Assembly (NCBI GenBank): GCA_020846875.1
Contig: JADLDB010000059.1
Span: forward strand, 62,001 to 126,000
Reading direction: 5' to 3'
Length of the DNA stretch: 64,000 nt
From: Myxococcales bacterium
GTDB lineage: Bacteria > Myxococcota > Myxococcia > Myxococcales > Myxococcaceae
Below the pieces are notes generated by a model that saw nothing but the letters and a program-made list of their open reading frames with translations, ran no database searches and was not told the origin of the DNA. The position numbers and the translations under genes are program-made. This document shows, in pieces, positions 34,711 through 42,795 of the stretch (positions within the stretch are counted from its first letter, which is position 1; each line of letters opens with the position of its first letter).

Positions 34711-35483
34711 TACTTCGCCTTCCCTTTCTTCCCTTTGCCCTTGCCGCTGCTGGTCGAGCCCGAGCCGGTGCTCGCGCTCCCGGTGGTGGACCCGCCCGTC
34801 GACGTTGACCCACTGCCCGAGCTGCCGGTGCTCGCCGCCGCGCTGCCCCCCTGGCTGGGAGCCGCGCCTCCGCCTTTCGCCTCGTCGTCGACCGACCCGG
34901 AAGGATCCACCGCGCCGTTGGGGCCGCCTTTCCCCTTGGCGGGGTTGCTGGAGTCCACGCCGTCCGCGTTGTTACCGTGGCCGTTGTTTGATTTCCCGGA
35001 CGAGTCAGCAGGAGCGGAGGCGGAGCTGCTCCCACTGCCGGAGCCGGTCGAACTCGCGCTCGTCGTGCTACCGCCTCCCTGGCTGGGAGCCGCGCCGCCG
35101 CCCTTGGCCTCGTCGTCGACCGGCCCGGAAGGATCCACCGCGCCGTTGGGGCCGCCCTTCCCCTTGCCGGGGTTGCTGGAGTCTACGCCGTCCGCGTTGT
35201 TGCCGTGGCCGTTGTTGGAGTGGCCCGTAGAGGCCCCCGCTGAGCCAGACGACGAGGACGAGCCGGTGCTGCCCGCCGCGCCGCTGGAGGCGCTCGCGCT
35301 CCCGGAGCTGGCACTGGAGGTGCCGCTGCCCTTGCTGGGCGCGGGAGGAGTGGGGAGCGTATCGGGCAGCGGGTTGTACTCGTTGGTGATGTCGTCGTAG
35401 AGGATGTGCGGCTTCGGCTGAGCCCACGCCCCCGCCGCCAGGACGATCACCGCAAGGGCACCGCAGTCGATGAGTCTGTTCAT
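34710..35483 (-). CDS. Secreted Ser/Gly-rich protein with duplicated NGHGNN-DGVDSSNP motif
   Basis: A 257-residue exported protein (signal region ALAVIVLAAGAWAQ). Residues about 45-250 are low-complexity Ser/Gly/Thr spacers around two almost identical blocks of about 49 residues. Each contains NNGHGNNADGVDSSNP, GKGGPNGAVDPSG, VDDEAKGGGAAPSQGG. The acidic DGVD and VDDE elements could bind calcium. The C-terminus is lysine-rich (GKGKGKKGKAK). I recall the GHGNN-x-DGVD-x-SNPG phrase from surface proteins of unrelated bacteria, but no function is known to me. ATG at 35483 overlaps the pilin-like stop (ATGA); an earlier in-frame start at 35588 lies inside that gene. Confidence 0.75.
   Translation of the reverse strand: MNRLIDCGALAVIVLAAGAWAQPKPHILYDDITNEYNPLPDTLPTPPAPSKGSGTSSASSGSASASSGAAGSTGSSSSSGSAGASTGHSNNGHGNNADGVDSSNPGKGKGGPNGAVDPSGPVDDEAKGGGAAPSQGGGSTTSASSTGSGSGSSSASAPADSSGKSNNGHGNNADGVDSSNPAKGKGGPNGAVDPSGSVDDEAKGGGAAPSQGGSAAASTGSSGSGSTSTGGSTTGSASTGSGSTSSGKGKGKKGKAK
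34849..35219. repeat. Two 143-bp direct repeats within the secreted protein gene
   Basis: Copies at about 34849-34991 and 35077-35219 share roughly nine bases in ten and are separated by 85 bases of serine-codon-rich spacer. Most differences are third-position changes, so the protein copies differ at only a few residues, which suggests selection on the encoded motif. Confidence 0.75.
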
Positions 35484-35884
35484 GTTCCGCTCCAGTTGGG
35501 GTCCTTCTCCAGAATCTCGAGGATGTCGGGCCACTCGTCGCCGTCGAGCTGCGCGGTGGCGATGCAGTAGAAGGACTGCGGGCCCCACGGCTGGCTGAGC
35601 TGGTAGGTGTAGCGGGCGCCCTTGTAGATGGCGGGCGTCAGCAGCTTTCCACCCACCACCGCGAAGTCGAGGCTCTGGAAGGTGGGCGAGTAGGTCCCCT
35701 GCCGCCCCTGGTAGGCCTTCTGCGCCTTCCAGACGTGCGCGAGGCCCAGGATGGCCTCGGTGCGCTTGGCCATCATGATCATGCTCCGGAACTCGTTCAG
35801 GGCGATCTGCGCCATGACGCTGAGGATGGCCAGCGTCAGCATCACCTCAACCAACGTGAAGCCACGGGGCCGCCCACGACGCAT
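35480..35884 (-). CDS. Type IV pilin-like (prepilin) protein
   Basis: A 134-residue prepilin: short basic leader MRRGRPRG, then the prepilin-peptidase cleavage and methylation site G/FTLVEVMLTLAILSVMAQIA with Glu5 of the mature helix. The C-terminal globular part (YTYQLSQPWGPQSFYCIA and DILEILEKDPNW) has only one cysteine, so no pilin disulphide is formed within it. Such proteins build type IV pili or type II secretion pseudopili; this size and the absence of pil genes suggest a minor pilin. Co-transcribed with the repetitive secreted protein and the PilZ-like gene. Confidence 0.88.
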   Translation of the reverse strand: MRRGRPRGFTLVEVMLTLAILSVMAQIALNEFRSMIMMAKRTEAILGLAHVWKAQKAYQGRQGTYSPTFQSLDFAVVGGKLLTPAIYKGARYTYQLSQPWGPQSFYCIATAQLDGDEWPDILEILEKDPNWSGT

Positions 35885-35994
35885 ACCTTCCCCTTGAGCA
35901 GCTTTCGGGCCGGCGTCAGCGTCGCGATTTCACAGGGCGGGTACGCACCTCTTCACCGGGCCTGGGTGAAGTCCCCCAGCCGTACTGGGGCTCC

Positions 35995-37389
35995 TCACCC
36001 ATCCTCGTGGGGGTGGGTGTCCAGCCCATACCGTCGCAGGCGGTAGCGAAGGGTGTCACGCGATAGGTGGAGGAGGCGGGCGGCCTGGCTGACGTTCTGT
36101 CCGGCCAGCACCATCGCCTGCTGAAGGATCGCCCGCTCCAGGGTGTCGAAGGCGACGCCCTCCGAGGGCAGCCGGATCTCGATGGCTCCTCCAGCCGCGA
36201 GAATGCTGGCCTGCCCCGGGACGGCCTGCGGTGAAGCGGCGACGAGCCCGGGGATCGCCTCCAGGCTGGTCGCTCCCGGCGGCGCGAGCAGCACCGCGCG
36301 CTCCAGCGCGAAGCGCAGCTCGCGAATGTTGCCCGGCCAGTCGTGGGCCTGGAGCTGCGCGAGCGCGGACGCGGTGAAGCCGGTGAGCGGCTTGCGGTAC
36401 CTCGCCGACAGCTCCTTGAGGAACGCCTCCGCGAGCTCCAGGAGATCGCCGCCGCGCTCCCGCAGTGGCGGCAGGGCGATGGGTAGCGCCGCGAGCCGGT
36501 GGAAGAGATCCGCGCGGAAGCGCCCCTCGCGCACCGCCTTCTCGAGATCGACGTTGCTCGCCGCGATCACCTCCACCCGTACCGGACGATCGCGCAGTCC
36601 GCCCAGGCGCCGCACCGCTCCCGCCTCGAGCACCTTGAGCAGCTTGGCCTGCACCTCCAGCGGCAGCTCGCCCACCTCGTCGAGGAAGAGCGTGCCCCCG
36701 TCCGCCGCCTCGAACAGACCCGGCTTGGCGGTGCGGGCGTCGGTGAAGGCGCTGCGCTCGTAGCCGAACAGCTCCGACTCGATCAGCGTGGCGGGCAGGG
36801 CGGCGCAGTTCACCTCGATCCACGGGGCGCGCTCCCCCAGCCGCGCGCGATGGAGGGCCTTGGCCACCACCCCCTTGCCCACGCCCGTCTCACCCTGCAC
36901 CAGCACCGGCGGGGCGCCGCTGGGCACCCTTGCGAGCGCGGCGATCCGCTCGCGGACCACTGCCATGGCTGGCGAGCTGCCGAGCAACAGCTCGGCGCTG
37001 CCGCCGCGGACCCAGGCCAGCTCGCGGGCGGTGCGCCGCTCCCCCAGCGCGCGATCGACGAGCCGCGCCAGCCGGGCGAGATCGAGGGGCTTCTCCAGGA
37101 ACTCAAAGGCCCCCGCCCGCATCGCCTCCACCGCCGTCTGCACGCTGCCGTGCGCCGTCATCACCACCCGGAGGATCGACGCGTCGATCTGCCCCAGCTT
37201 CCCCACCAGATCGATGCCGCTCATCGAGCCCAGTTGAACGTCGGTCAGCACCAGGTCGGGAGTCGAGGTGCGCGCCGCGGTCAGGGCGTCCTCCGCCCGC
37301 TCGAAGCGCTCGACGTCGTGCCCCGAGGCGGCGAGGTAGTCGCCGATCATCCGCAGCAGGGTGGGATCGTCCTCGACGACAAAGATCAC
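35995..37389 (-). CDS. NtrC-family response regulator with altered GAFTGA motif
   Basis: A 464-residue regulator with receiver domain (phospho-acceptor Asp50 in LVLTDVQLG, Lys100), AAA+ domain with Walker A GETGVGKG (166-173) and Walker B GTLFLDE (232-238), arginine region [13 protein letters not shown], and a C-terminal Fis-type helix-turn-helix ([20 protein letters not shown]). The sigma-54-contact loop GAFTGA reads SAFTDA at 213-218; both glycines are replaced. NtrC-family proteins with broken GAFTGA loops generally do not activate sigma-54 promoters, so it may act through another sigma factor or as a repressor. Its start overlaps the kinase stop (ATGA), so the kinase is its likely partner. 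Confidence 0.92.
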   Translation of the reverse strand: MIFVVEDDPTLLRMIGDYLAASGHDVERFERAEDALTAARTSTPDLVLTDVQLGSMSGIDLVGKLGQIDASILRVVMTAHGSVQTAVEAMRAGAFEFLEKPLDLARLARLVDRALGERRTARELAWVRGGSAELLLGSSPAMAVVRERIAALARVPSGAPPVLVQGETGVGKGVVAKALHRARLGERAPWIEVNCAALPATLIESELFGYERSAFTDARTAKPGLFEAADGGTLFLDEVGELPLEVQAKLLKVLEAGAVRRLGGLRDRPVRVEVIAASNVDLEKAVREGRFRADLFHRLAALPIALPPLRERGGDLLELAEAFLKELSARYRKPLTGFTASALAQLQAHDWPGNIRELRFALERAVLLAPPGATSLEAIPGLVAASPQAVPGQASILAAGGAIEIRLPSEGVAFDTLERAILQQAMVLAGQNVSQAARLLHLSRDTLRYRLRRYGLDTHPHEDG

Positions 37390-38711
37390 GCGCCCTCCTG
37401 TGCCGGCTGCGCGGCCGGCAGCACCAGGCTGACGCGGGATCCGCCACCGGGGCGATCCTCGAGGATCAACGTGCCGTCATGGCGCTCCGCGACGCGGCGG
37501 GCGATGGCCAGGCCCAGCCCGCTCCCCTGAGCACGGGTGGTGGCCCCGGCCTCCACGCGCCGAGCGGCGTCCGGCAGCCCCGGGCCTTGATCCCCCACCA
37601 CGAAGGCCCAGAAGCGCTGGCCGGGCGGTGGGGCCGAGGCGTCGAGGCCGACCCGCGGGGGCGCAGGCCGATCCTCCACCGACACCGTCACCGCCTGGCC
37701 CCGGCGTACGACGGCCAGCGCGTTCTCCACCAGGTTGCGCAGCGCCATGTCCAAGAGCGAGGGATCTACCTCCACCCAGGCGTCCGGCGCGGCCGGGGGA
37801 CACGTGAAGGTGACGCCCCGGTGGGCGGCTTCTGGGCTGTAGGTGGACGCGAGCGGCTCGAGGACCTCCGCGCAGCGGACCGGCTGGCGCTGGGGCCCGA
37901 CCTGCCCGGACGCGCGAAGGAAGCGCTGCACCTGCTCCGACAGGCCCTCGGTGAGCCGGATCACCTCGTCCAGTTCGGCGCGCGCGGCGTTGCCGTCTCC
38001 CAGCTTCAACTGGGCGAGCTGGACCGACGCCAGCACGCCCGCCAGCGGCGTCTTGAGGCCGTGAGACAGCGCTGCCGCCAGCTCGCCGAAGGCCGCGAAG
38101 CGCGCGTTGTCTCCCAACTGGCTGCGCGCCCGGTACAGCGCCTCGAGGCGGTGCCGCAGCATCTCCTCCAGCGCAGTGGTGTCCGGCGCGGCGACGGAGG
38201 GCTCGGCTGGTGGTGGCCCCTCCACCGGGGCGGGGCCGGGAACACCGGCGCCTCTGGACGTCCCGAAGCCCGCCAAGAGCCCCAGCACCAACAGGCCCGC
38301 CGCGAGGAAGGTGGCTTCCTTGAGGGCCTTCTCCGCCGCCTCCACGTCGGCCCAAAGGGCGGCGAGCGTCTCGCGGTCGCCTTCCTGGGCCCGGGCGATG
38401 GAGCCGGCGGCGTCCGCACAGCCTCCGTCGGTGAGGCAGGTGAGGCTCTGGGTGAGCTGCGCACGCTCCCGCGCGGATCGCGCGGTGGCCACGGCCTCGG
38501 CCACCAACGCAGCGGCGGGCCGGGCGGTGCCGGTCTCGGCGCGGATCTGCTGGGCGGCCACGTCCAGGGTGCGGGCGCGGCCCAGGGTGGCAGAGAGCTC
38601 GGAGACGAGCACCCGCCGGGCGTCCACAGCCCGCCGGGAGGCGAGCACCTGGGTCGCCAGCGCCGCGCCAGCCAGGATCACCGCGAAGAGGAAGAAGAGC
38701 GCGCGTCTCAT
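37386..38711 (-). CDS. Membrane sensor histidine kinase
   Basis: A 441-residue kinase with an N-terminal membrane helix (LFFLFAVILAGAALATQVLA), a helical periplasmic sensor holding a Cys pair (LTCLTDGGCAD), a second helix (FLAAGLLVLGLLAGF), then HisKA with the phosphorylated His near 217 (AALSHGLKTPLAGVLAS). The ATPase domain has the N box (LRNLVENALAVV), G1 (VVGDQGPGLPD) and G2 (GSGLGLAIARRVA). Start at 38711 overlaps the upstream gene's stop (ATGA). It probably phosphorylates the NtrC-like regulator encoded next. Confidence 0.92.
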   Translation of the reverse strand: MRRALFFLFAVILAGAALATQVLASRRAVDARRVLVSELSATLGRARTLDVAAQQIRAETGTARPAAALVAEAVATARSARERAQLTQSLTCLTDGGCADAAGSIARAQEGDRETLAALWADVEAAEKALKEATFLAAGLLVLGLLAGFGTSRGAGVPGPAPVEGPPPAEPSVAAPDTTALEEMLRHRLEALYRARSQLGDNARFAAFGELAAALSHGLKTPLAGVLASVQLAQLKLGDGNAARAELDEVIRLTEGLSEQVQRFLRASGQVGPQRQPVRCAEVLEPLASTYSPEAAHRGVTFTCPPAAPDAWVEVDPSLLDMALRNLVENALAVVRRGQAVTVSVEDRPAPPRVGLDASAPPPGQRFWAFVVGDQGPGLPDAARRVEAGATTRAQGSGLGLAIARRVAERHDGTLILEDRPGGGSRVSLVLPAAQPAQEGA

Positions 38712-39976
38712 TGGACCAGGATCAGTCGCCCCCCCTCGACCTGGATCACCACCTGCTGCTCCATCATCACCGTCCCGGCGAGTAGCCCTCGCTCCCGCAG
38801 CTTCGTGGCGAGCGCGCTGGCCGCCTCCCGCCGGGCGTCGAGGCTCATCAGCGCCCAGCGGGCCGGGTCGATCTGTCCGACGAAGATCTTCGGGCTGTGC
38901 GCGGGACCGACGGCCCCGGCCTTCAGCACCGCGCAGAGCGCGGCGAGCTCCTGAGGCGGCAGCTCGGCCAGGCTCCCCCGCGAGGGCCAGCGCGCCCACA
39001 TCACCAGCAGCAGGGCGGCCAGGACCGCGCCCATCACCACGCGGCGGTGCACCTTCTTCCCCCGGCCGGCGGGCTTGAAGAGGGGCTTGTCGGCAGCCGC
39101 CTTCCGGGCGCGCTTCTGCGCGTTGCGGCGAAGCCAGTGCTCGAAGCGCAGCTCGGTGGCTGTCTCGTCTTCGCGCAGCTTCTGGAAGATGGACTTGATC
39201 CGCTGATCGACGTCCGCCAGGTGGGCCTCGATCTCCTTACCGGCGGGGGCGTCTGCCTCGGCGAGGCGGCGCAGGTTGTCGTTGACGGCCTCGTTGAGTT
39301 CGATGGCGGCGGCCATCACGTCGGGATCGAGCAGCTTGGTACGCAGGGACAGCTTGTAGCCGCGCACGTCGACGAAGAAGCCGGAGGAGACGATCTGGGC
39401 AAGGCGCTTGAAGCCGGTGGCCCGCTGGGCCGCGTCTCGCAGGAAGGCGACGGCCGTCTGGCGGGACTCGTCGTCGATCTCCACCTGCGGCAGGGCTTCG
39501 GCGAGCAGCTCCCGGCGGCGGGCGGTGGTCGCATCTTCCGGAGCGAGGAAGAAGCTCACCACGCGGGTGAGGAGGAACTGGATGCGATCGAGGCGCACCG
39601 GGCTGTCGCCCACCTGCCGCCCCAGCAACGACGCGTAGTCGGCCAGGGCCACCGAGCTGGCCTGCGAGGCGTCGAAGTGCCCGCGGAACCAGCCCATGGG
39701 GATCGCCCGATCCAGCGCCTCCAGATCCTGCTCGTACTTGTGGACGGCCGACTCCAGGCCGCGCAGCGCCTCGTCCAGCGCGGCGCCCTCCAGGGTCACC
39801 AGGGCGTTGAAGTCCCTCGCGAGGCGATCGCGCAGCTCGTCCAGGGCGTGGCCCTCGTCGGTGTCGGGGAGGATGCGCGCCAGGAGGCCGTGCGTGCGGT
39901 GGCACGCCCGGAAGCGCTCTGCCGCGCGCTGAGCCCGTCGAACCACCCCCTGCTCTTCGGAGAGGACCTCGGTCAC
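38708..39976 (-). CDS. Conserved-looking membrane protein, function unknown
   Basis: A 422-residue protein: about 300 largely helical residues (DFNALVTLEGAALDEALRGLE, SIFQKLREDETATELRFEHW), a basic stretch (RRNAQKRARKAAADKP), one membrane helix (VVMGAVLAALLLVMWARW) and an extracytoplasmic tail ending in VVIQVEGGRLILVQ. The tail contains IDPARWALMSLDARREAASALA. I do not recognise a family. It forms an operon with the kinase and regulator through an ATGA overlap, so it may be an accessory sensor or the system's effector. Confidence 0.8.
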   Translation of the reverse strand: MTEVLSEEQGVVRRAQRAAERFRACHRTHGLLARILPDTDEGHALDELRDRLARDFNALVTLEGAALDEALRGLESAVHKYEQDLEALDRAIPMGWFRGHFDASQASSVALADYASLLGRQVGDSPVRLDRIQFLLTRVVSFFLAPEDATTARRRELLAEALPQVEIDDESRQTAVAFLRDAAQRATGFKRLAQIVSSGFFVDVRGYKLSLRTKLLDPDVMAAAIELNEAVNDNLRRLAEADAPAGKEIEAHLADVDQRIKSIFQKLREDETATELRFEHWLRRNAQKRARKAAADKPLFKPAGRGKKVHRRVVMGAVLAALLLVMWARWPSRGSLAELPPQELAALCAVLKAGAVGPAHSPKIFVGQIDPARWALMSLDARREAASALATKLRERGLLAGTVMMEQQVVIQVEGGRLILVQ

Positions 39977-40014
39977 CGGGGCTGGAGTGTTTCACAGTCC
40001 TGCGGCGACCCCCT

Positions 40015-42177
40015 TCAGAAGTTGACGCCGTCCGCCTGGGGGGTGGGGAGCGTCAACGCCAGGCGGCCTTCGGTGGCGCCGTACAGTTGTCGGTAGAGGT
40101 AGTAGTCCGCCACCACCTGCTTCACGTAGCCGCGCGTCTCCTTCCAGGGGATCTCCTCCACCCAGCGATCGAGCGGCAGCTCCCCGCGCTTGCGCATCCA
40201 CTTCACCACCGCCGAGGGCCCACCGTTGTACGAGCCGGCGACGAGCGCGGGGTGCCCCATGCGCTGGAAGAGCGCGCCCAGGTACCAGGTGCCGAGGCGA
40301 ATGCTGGTGTCCGGGGAGTACAGCTGAGCTGGATCGACCCGGGGCTCCTTCGTCTGCGCGGTGATGCCGTCGGCGGTGGGGGGGATGAGCTGCATCAGCC
40401 CGCGCGCGTCGGCGATGCTCGTCACCTCGGGCCGAAACGCGCTCTCGCGCCGCATGATCGCCCAGGCGAAGTGCGGATCGAGCCCGTGCTTCTCGCTCCA
40501 GCGCTCCACCGAGGCCTGGAAGGCGCGCGGGTAGAGCAGGGCGATCGCCTCGGGCTTCTTCTGCGTGTACACCGCGCCCCAGAGGTGCCGCGCCGCCAGG
40601 GTGTAGGCCGCGCCGTACTCACCCAGCGACTGCAGCGCGTGCCCCCAGGTGAGCGCGTCTTCGGGGCCGCCCACCTTGCCCACCGCGCTCTGCACCTCTT
40701 CGGCCGCGTCGCGGAACAGCCCCGCCCGGGTCAACGTCACCGCCAGGCCGAGCGCGGGCGGCGGCTTCGCCTTCAGCTCTCTGGGCACCTCGGTGAAGAG
40801 CGGAGGTGGCGCCACCCCGGCCTCCCGCAGACGTTCCGTCGCCAGGCGCGCGTAGAAGCTGCCGGGGAAGGCGGTGATCAGCTCGCCGTACTCCGTGAGC
40901 GGCTCCCCGCCCGGTCCCCCGTCCACCGGCCCCGCGAGCTGCGCCGCCCGCGCCGCCCAGTACCGCGCCTGCGGCACGAGGGAGGACTTCGGAAAGTCCG
41001 CGCCCAGCCCCAGCAGCGCGGCGCGCGCCTCAGCGAAGCGCCCCAGGCGGATCAACGCGTAGCTGCGGAACCAGCGCGCCTCGTCCACCTTCTTCGAGCG
41101 CGGGTGGTTGGCCTCGTAGGCGGTGAAGTCCTGCGCCGCGGTGGCGTCGTCCCCGCCGTTCATCGCCAACCAAGCCGCCAGGTAGCCCGCCTCTTCGGCC
41201 AGCCCGTCGCCGGGGAAGCGGGTGTCCAGCGCCTGGAAGGCCGCCCGCGCCCCCGCGTTGTCTCCCAGGCGCATCAGCCGTCGCGCCTTCGTGTTGAGCG
41301 CCTCGGCCGCCACGGCGGGGGGCCCCTTCTCCGCCAGGGCCAACTGGGCCAGGCCTTCCTCGTCCTTCTCCTTGCCGCGGACGAGCAACGCCTGGCCTCG
41401 CACCAGGGCCACCCGCGAAGGTTCGAGGCCCGCGGCGCCGTCGAGCCCCTTCAAGTCGTCCAGGCTGCGCTCCGGCTTGCCCGCCGCCAGGAAGGCCTGG
41501 GCCCGCGCCAGCCGCTCGAAGGCGGTGAAAGGCTTCGCCCCCAGCGCCTCTCGGTGGGCCCGCGCCAGCGCCGCGTGGGGGTGCGCCGGGAAGCGGGTGG
41601 CGATCGCCGTGTAGTCCGCCAGCGCCCTGGCCGCGTCGCGGGTGCCCTCTCTTGCCAGCGCGCGAGACAGAAGCAGCTCGGGCGTTGGATCCACCGCCGC
41701 CGCCGTCTCCAGCAGGGGCCGCGCTTTCGCCGGCTGGCCCAGCGCGAGGTGCACCTCCGCCAGCCGGAGCTCCGCCCGCCTCGCCAGCCACGCCGGCCCC
41801 TTCTTTGCCCCCAGAAGCCGCTTCACCGCGGCCGCGCTCTGGCCGCTCCAGGACAGGGCTTCCCCGAGGTACCAGGAGTGGAAGGGCTCGAGGCCCTTCG
41901 GAGGCTTCGCCGCCGACAGCAGCTTCACCGCACCCGCGGCGTCGCCTTCGGAGAGGGCGAGGTAGCCCGCCAGCAGCGAGAGCCGCTCTGCGTCCTTGCA
42001 GCCCTTCGCTTGCCGGCACGCCTCCAGCGCCTGCTGCGCCTGAGCCCGGACTCCCGGCGCGTGGACGCGGATCGCCTCGAGCAGCTCGGCGCTCTGCGCG
42101 TGTGCCGGGGCCGAGAACAGCAGCACGCCCACGAACAGACTCAGCGAAATGTTCTGCAACGCCGCAGTGTCGCCCAT
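40015..42177 (-). CDS. slt: Slt70-type lytic murein transglycosylase with TPR-like arm
   Basis: About 720 residues with signal peptide (NISLSLFVGVLLFSAPAHAQ), a long helical superstructure with TPR-like hairpins, and a C-terminal SLT domain at about 550-690. The catalytic glutamate is Glu578 in IMRRESAFRPEV, followed by the family motifs ARGLMQLIPPTA and VAGSYNGGPSAVVKW. It cleaves the glycan strand of peptidoglycan to 1,6-anhydro products in the periplasm. I use the ATG at 42177 because the signal peptide follows; the frame extends to 42207. Upstream of the two-component operon by 38 bases, so co-transcription is possible. Confidence 0.92.
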   Translation of the reverse strand: MGDTAALQNISLSLFVGVLLFSAPAHAQSAELLEAIRVHAPGVRAQAQQALEACRQAKGCKDAERLSLLAGYLALSEGDAAGAVKLLSAAKPPKGLEPFHSWYLGEALSWSGQSAAAVKRLLGAKKGPAWLARRAELRLAEVHLALGQPAKARPLLETAAAVDPTPELLLSRALAREGTRDAARALADYTAIATRFPAHPHAALARAHREALGAKPFTAFERLARAQAFLAAGKPERSLDDLKGLDGAAGLEPSRVALVRGQALLVRGKEKDEEGLAQLALAEKGPPAVAAEALNTKARRLMRLGDNAGARAAFQALDTRFPGDGLAEEAGYLAAWLAMNGGDDATAAQDFTAYEANHPRSKKVDEARWFRSYALIRLGRFAEARAALLGLGADFPKSSLVPQARYWAARAAQLAGPVDGGPGGEPLTEYGELITAFPGSFYARLATERLREAGVAPPPLFTEVPRELKAKPPPALGLAVTLTRAGLFRDAAEEVQSAVGKVGGPEDALTWGHALQSLGEYGAAYTLAARHLWGAVYTQKKPEAIALLYPRAFQASVERWSEKHGLDPHFAWAIMRRESAFRPEVTSIADARGLMQLIPPTADGITAQTKEPRVDPAQLYSPDTSIRLGTWYLGALFQRMGHPALVAGSYNGGPSAVVKWMRKRGELPLDRWVEEIPWKETRGYVKQVVADYYLYRQLYGATEGRLALTLPTPQADGVNF

Positions 42178-42200
42178 GCGCTTTTCTGGGGGTACCCGGT

Positions 42201-42230
42201 TTGACATGGGTCGAGGCTTCGCCGTAAACC
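42201..42230 (+). promoter_or_regulatory. Possible promoter of the small zinc-ribbon-like gene
   Basis: A perfect TTGACA (42201-42206) is followed after 18 bases by TAAACC (42225-42230). If used, the transcript has a leader of about 200 bases, containing the hairpin GAATCC/GGATTC (42280-42296) and repeated GGCTGTC blocks, before GGGAGG and the ATG at 42447. Confidence 0.4.
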
Positions 42231-42446
42231 GCCGTCCGTGCTTTTTCTCACATCGAGAGAGGCATTCGGAAAACTGAGTGAATCCGATAAGGATTCCGGG
42301 CTCGAGCGGCAGTCTTTTTCGCAGGCGACGGGTTGCGTCACGCAGGGCAGGACCGCTACGAGGCGCCCGTCAAAGGCTGTCGCAAGTCAGGCTGTCTGGC
42401 GAGTTGTCAGTTCGGGGGGATTTTCACCGGGAGGCCGAACCACCAT

Positions 42447-42680
42447 ATGAAGCCGTGTCCGACCGAGTTGCCGCAGAGCATCAATCCGGAAGCTGGCCCG
42501 AAGCGCCTGGGCGTCGAGCACCACCGGAATCTGGACTGTGCCCACTACGACAACTGCCTCGATGAGGCGGTCCGCCGCGGGTGGCAGTCTTTCACCTGCC
42601 TCAAGTGCCCGCTGTGTGCGCTGCCGTCGGCGCCCCAGGCTGGCATTGAGTCCTTCGCGACGCAGCGCCGCGCTGTCTGA
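42447..42680 (+). CDS. Small zinc-ribbon-like protein
   Basis: A 77-residue protein with a metal-binding-like pattern: LDCAHYDNCLDEAVRRGWQS then FTCLKCPLCALP, giving cysteines spaced CxxxxxC and CxxCxxC. Similar short proteins (C-x-H/Y-x-x-C-L-D then W-x-x-F-x-C-x-x-C-P) occur in deltaproteobacteria, with no function that I know. The ATG at 42447, preceded by GGGAGG, is preferred over an earlier in-frame ATG at 42333. Isolated between two minus-strand genes with a long 5' leader, which suggests regulated expression. Confidence 0.7.
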   Translation: MKPCPTELPQSINPEAGPKRLGVEHHRNLDCAHYDNCLDEAVRRGWQSFTCLKCPLCALPSAPQAGIESFATQRRAV

Positions 42681-42795
42681 AGGCGCGCTCGTCGCCGCAG
42701 CACCTGCAGTCCTCTCGTCGTCTCCACCGTGGCGGTCAGCGCCTTCCGGCAGACGGAAGAGCCGCTGATCGCCACGCGGCCCGGTGGGCCCGGCT

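Noticed and set aside
42320-42420. c-di-GMP (GEMM) riboswitch upstream of the small cysteine protein
   Set aside because: CACGCA and GGGC occur, but the conserved AAACC, GACGCAAAGCC and tetraloop-receptor segments are missing, so the match is not credible.
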